NCBI GenBank assembly: GCA_964475135.1
Contig: CAYYWL010000046.1
Location: 1 to 7,969, forward strand
Reading direction: 5' to 3'
Source of the DNA: TMED14 sp964475135
Lineage (GTDB): Bacteria > Bacteroidota > Bacteroidia > Flavobacteriales > Schleiferiaceae
DNA length: 7,969 nt
Within the stretch, counting starts at the first letter, position 1; each line of letters opens with the position of its first letter. Below are positions 5,390 through 7,969 of this stretch, one piece after another. The notes under the pieces were generated by a model. The model made no database searches and was not told the DNA's origin. It saw only the letters and a list, made by a program, of their open reading frames with translations. Both the position numbers and the translations under genes were made by a program.

Positions 5390-6697
5390 ATGCGCCGGAT
5401 TTTAGCCGCTGCTGTACTCGCGCTCGCTTTGGCGTCCTGCGAGAAGTCGACCGGAGAAATCGGTTTGGATTTCGTCGACGGAAGCCAGTTTGCCTTCGGA
5501 ACCAAGTCTGCGGTAGCCATCCGGACCCATACGGAGTCGTTTGACTCCCTCGTGACACTGCGTCCGGCGGCACTGCTCGTGGGTAGCTACCAAGACCCCA
5601 TATTTGGACGCCCGACGGCATCGTTCGCCACTCAATTAGTTCTCAGTTCTGTGGCTCCTGATTTTGGAGCGAATCCCACCGTAGATTCCGTATTTATGAT
5701 CCTTCCGTACGCCGGATGGTACGGAGACACGACTGCGGCGTTTCATATTAAGGTACGGCGCAGCGATTCCGCCTTGACCGACTCAGTGTACTACGCATTC
5801 AGCACAGTGACCGCAGGCGAAACCCTTTGCGATACGAGTTTTGTGCCCAAGGCAGGGGTTAAGATCCTTCGCAACGGGACACGCGTAGGCGAGACCTCGA
5901 TGTTTCTCAAGCTTAACCGCCAAAAGTTTCAGGAGTGGATTGTGGACGCCTCGACTGCCAACCCGAGTGTGCTGGCGTCGAATGCAGCATTTTTGGAGTA
6001 CTTCAAGGGCCTGATCGTTTCGGGTGGGCCTAACAACGAGACCATGTACCAGTTCAACCCTGGCGACGCGTCCGCCAAGGTTCGGATTTTTTACACCAAT
6101 GACTCGATTCGTGCAGACACTTCTGCTGCCGGCAAGGATTATGGTGTTTACGACTTACTGTGGACTTCTGGTGTGCAGAGCTTTAACATGATTACTCATG
6201 ACCGCAGCCAGGCTGCGTTTGATTTGGCAGCTCAGGACACGGTTCTTGGTGAGTCTTCGGTCTACATCCAGGGCCTCGGTGGCGCGGTAACCGTTTTGAA
6301 TCTTGATGGACTGCGTGCACTGCGCGACAGTGGCTACGTCGTGAACTATGCGGAACTTGTGGTTCCGGTGCGCGAAGGCACGAATTTGAAGTACCAGGCT
6401 CCGGGCGGATTGAGTGTACTACAGGTCAAAGGTTCTTCAAAAACGCTCATTCGCGACTACCAGCGCGGGTCTGTGGGCGGAACATTCTCTGCTTCGGGTG
6501 TCCTACGCAAAGGGGCCTACCGCTTTGAAATCACCCGTCACGTGCAGGATTTGCTCGGATTGGACAGTACTTCGTCCTACCGAATGATGCTCATTCCTGA
6601 GCGCATGGCTTCGTCACCGTTGCGCGCCGTCCTGCACGGAAATGCCGACGCGGTCGAGCCGATGTCGCTAAATTTGTGGTACACCAAACCAAACTAA
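5390..6697 (+). CDS. DUF4270 family lipoprotein
   Basis: A 435-residue exported lipoprotein with a signal peptide ending in lipobox LASC, Cys17. The DUF4270 pattern (PF14092) is clear in the first third: EIGLDFVDG from residue 23, T-x-x-F-D-S-L at 48-54, LLVGSYQDPIFG at 62-73, and VDSVFMILPYAGWYGDT at 98-114. The remainder looks beta-rich, with no membrane span and no catalytic motif that I recognise. The family is typical of Bacteroidota and has no established function; a cell-envelope role is inferred from the lipid anchor and the glmS neighbour. The ATG at 5390 follows the previous stop codon by 6 nt and the next gene starts 7 nt after its TAA, so it is almost certainly co-transcribed with both. 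No Shine-Dalgarno sequence is visible; the spacer before the start is a T run. Confidence 0.85.
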   Translation: MRRILAAAVLALALASCEKSTGEIGLDFVDGSQFAFGTKSAVAIRTHTESFDSLVTLRPAALLVGSYQDPIFGRPTASFATQLVLSSVAPDFGANPTVDSVFMILPYAGWYGDTTAAFHIKVRRSDSALTDSVYYAFSTVTAGETLCDTSFVPKAGVKILRNGTRVGETSMFLKLNRQKFQEWIVDASTANPSVLASNAAFLEYFKGLIVSGGPNNETMYQFNPGDASAKVRIFYTNDSIRADTSAAGKDYGVYDLLWTSGVQSFNMITHDRSQAAFDLAAQDTVLGESSVYIQGLGGAVTVLNLDGLRALRDSGYVVNYAELVVPVREGTNLKYQAPGGLSVLQVKGSSKTLIRDYQRGSVGGTFSASGVLRKGAYRFEITRHVQDLLGLDSTSSYRMMLIPERMASSPLRAVLHGNADAVEPMSLNLWYTKPN

Positions 6698-6704
6698 ATC
6701 GCGT

Positions 6705-7969
6705 ATGTGCGGCATTGTCGGATACATCGGGCCCCGCGAGGCGTACCCGATCCTTGTTCAAGGTCTTAAACGTTTAGAATACCGCGGATACGATTCCTCT
6801 GGTGTTGCACTCTACAACGGTCGGCTTGAAGTTTTTAAAAAAGTAGGTAAAGTTTCGGCACTCGAAGCCTTAGCGGACTCAGAGCGTCCGCATGCGACCC
6901 TCGGAATCGGCCACACTCGCTGGGCCACCCACGGCGAGCCGTCGGACCGCAATGCACACCCGCACACATCCAATTCCGGCAGACTCGTCATTGTGCACAA
7001 CGGAATCATTGAGAACTACGCCCAGCTCAAAGAGCTTCTTGCATCGAAGGGTTATACGTTCTCGAGCGATACCGATACCGAGGTCCTCGTCAACTTCATT
7101 GAGTACATTCAAAATGAAGAGAAGGTCAACCTTCAGCAGGCTGTGCGCCTTGCGCTGAACGAAGTCGTCGGAGCCTATGCCATCGTCGTAATGAGCACCG
7201 ACGAACCCGACCAAATGGTGGTAGGTCGCCTCGGCTCACCGCTTGTTCTTGGACTTGGAGACAATGAGTTCTTTGTGGGGAGTGATGCAACCCCATTTAT
7301 TGACTCTACCAAAAAGGTGATCTACCTCGAAGACGGCGAAATGGCCGTCGTCCAGCGCACTGGGGTTGTCGTGCGCACGATCGCCAACGATATGCCGGTC
7401 GACAATGTGATCCATCAGCTTCAAATTGATTTGGCGGCCATCGAAAAGGGCGGATTTGACCACTTCATGATCAAAGAAATCTTTGAGCAGCCCAAGTCAA
7501 TCCTTGACACTGTGCGTGGACGCCTCAACTTCAAGACCGGCGAGGTAAAGATGGCCGGCCTCGACGCGATTAGCGACAAACTGCTGAACGCCCAGCGCAT
7601 TATTGTCATTGGCTGCGGAACCTCGTGGCATGCCGGCCTTGTCGGCGAGTACCTCATCGAGGATTTGGCCCGTGTGCCTGTTGAGGTGGAGTACGGAAGC
7701 GAGTTTCGCTACCGCAACCCCATCATCGGCCCCAACGACGTGGTCATTGCTGTGTCGCAGTCTGGCGAAACCGCCGATACGCTCGCTGCAATCAAAATGG
7801 CAAAGGCCAATGGTGCTACAGTCTTCGGAATCTGCAACGTCGTCGGCTCATCAATCGCCCGTGAGACTCATGCCGGAGCCTACACCCATGCCGGCCCCGA
7901 GATCGGCGTAGCCTCGACCAAAGCATTCACCGCCCAAGTCACGGTATTCACCCTGCTCGCCATGTGGCT
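6705..7969 (+). CDS. glmS: Glutamine--fructose-6-phosphate aminotransferase (3' end outside window)
   Basis: GlmS moves the amide nitrogen of glutamine onto fructose-6-phosphate to give glucosamine-6-phosphate, the first step toward UDP-GlcNAc for peptidoglycan and lipid A. The window holds 421 complete codons of a protein that is usually about 610 residues. The start ATG at 6705 gives MCGIVGYIG, where Cys2 becomes the N-terminal nucleophile after Met removal. The glutaminase domain shows HTRWATHG at 70-77, HNGIIENY from 98 (Asn99-Gly100, oxyanion hole) and SDTDTE with Asp124. The isomerase (SIS) domain shows GCGTS at 303-307, SQSGET at 351-356 and the EIGVASTKAFTAQ block near the edge. All lie at E. 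coli positions and nothing looks impaired. Only 7 nt separate it from the DUF4270 gene, so it shares that transcript and has no room for a glmS ribozyme upstream. Confidence 0.97.
   Translation, partial: MCGIVGYIGPREAYPILVQGLKRLEYRGYDSSGVALYNGRLEVFKKVGKVSALEALADSERPHATLGIGHTRWATHGEPSDRNAHPHTSNSGRLVIVHNGIIENYAQLKELLASKGYTFSSDTDTEVLVNFIEYIQNEEKVNLQQAVRLALNEVVGAYAIVVMSTDEPDQMVVGRLGSPLVLGLGDNEFFVGSDATPFIDSTKKVIYLEDGEMAVVQRTGVVVRTIANDMPVDNVIHQLQIDLAAIEKGGFDHFMIKEIFEQPKSILDTVRGRLNFKTGEVKMAGLDAISDKLLNAQRIIVIGCGTSWHAGLVGEYLIEDLARVPVEVEYGSEFRYRNPIIGPNDVVIAVSQSGETADTLAAIKMAKANGATVFGICNVVGSSIARETHAGAYTHAGPEIGVASTKAFTAQVTVFTLLAMW

Noticed and set aside
6698..6704. glmS ribozyme/riboswitch upstream of glmS
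   Set aside because: Only 7 nt separate the DUF4270 stop codon from the glmS start, and the upstream sequence is DUF4270 coding; the ribozyme is mainly known from Firmicutes-type leaders.
1..7969. Mobile element, CRISPR array, tRNA/rRNA, toxin-antitoxin or defence system
   Set aside because: No transposase, integrase, repeat-spacer array, tRNA-like fold or defence domain was seen on either strand; the region is filled with housekeeping genes in tight operons.

Overview
The window is a chromosomal housekeeping segment of a member of the Bacteroidota, most likely a GC-rich relative of the Flavobacteriales. The evidence is the gene order panC-panD-YbhN-like-radA facing a short starch-synthase-like gene, a DUF4270 lipoprotein and glmS. 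Further support comes from a DUF4270 lipoprotein, a TAnnTTTG-type -7 box and weak Shine-Dalgarno sites. A run of exactly 100 Ns inside radA shows that this is a scaffolded draft or metagenome assembly.

Layout. Positions 1-132 (+) are the C-terminal end of an exonuclease III/AP endonuclease. After 13 nt comes an OmpA-domain lipoprotein (146-1120, +), ended by a strong intrinsic terminator (1141-1167). Converging on it is a four-gene minus-strand operon, read from right to left: panC (4505-3627), panD (3630-3277), a YbhN/UPF0104 membrane protein (3274-2300) and radA (2269-1169). These genes overlap by 4 nt or lie 2 and 30 nt apart, so they are probably one transcript. A 77-bp divergent intergenic region (4506-4582) holds candidate promoters for both directions and an imperfect direct repeat. 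From it a plus-strand operon runs off the right edge: a single-domain degenerate starch-synthase-like protein (4583-5383), a DUF4270 lipoprotein (5390-6697) and glmS (6705 to the edge, about two thirds present).

How the genes work together. PanC and PanD make pantothenate: PanD supplies beta-alanine and PanC joins it to pantoate, feeding coenzyme A synthesis. GlmS makes glucosamine-6-phosphate for peptidoglycan and lipid A. The OmpA lipoprotein probably ties the outer membrane to peptidoglycan. RadA and the exonuclease III homologue belong to DNA repair and recombination. The YbhN-like protein, the starch-synthase-like protein and DUF4270 have no assigned role. Their placement beside cell-envelope and cofactor genes is suggestive only.

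The window is mostly ordinary. I found no mobile element, CRISPR array, RNA gene or defence system, and no gene-free stretch over 300 bases. The item most worth following is the starch-synthase-like protein, which is the N-terminal half of a glycogen synthase with its substrate-binding and catalytic motifs replaced.
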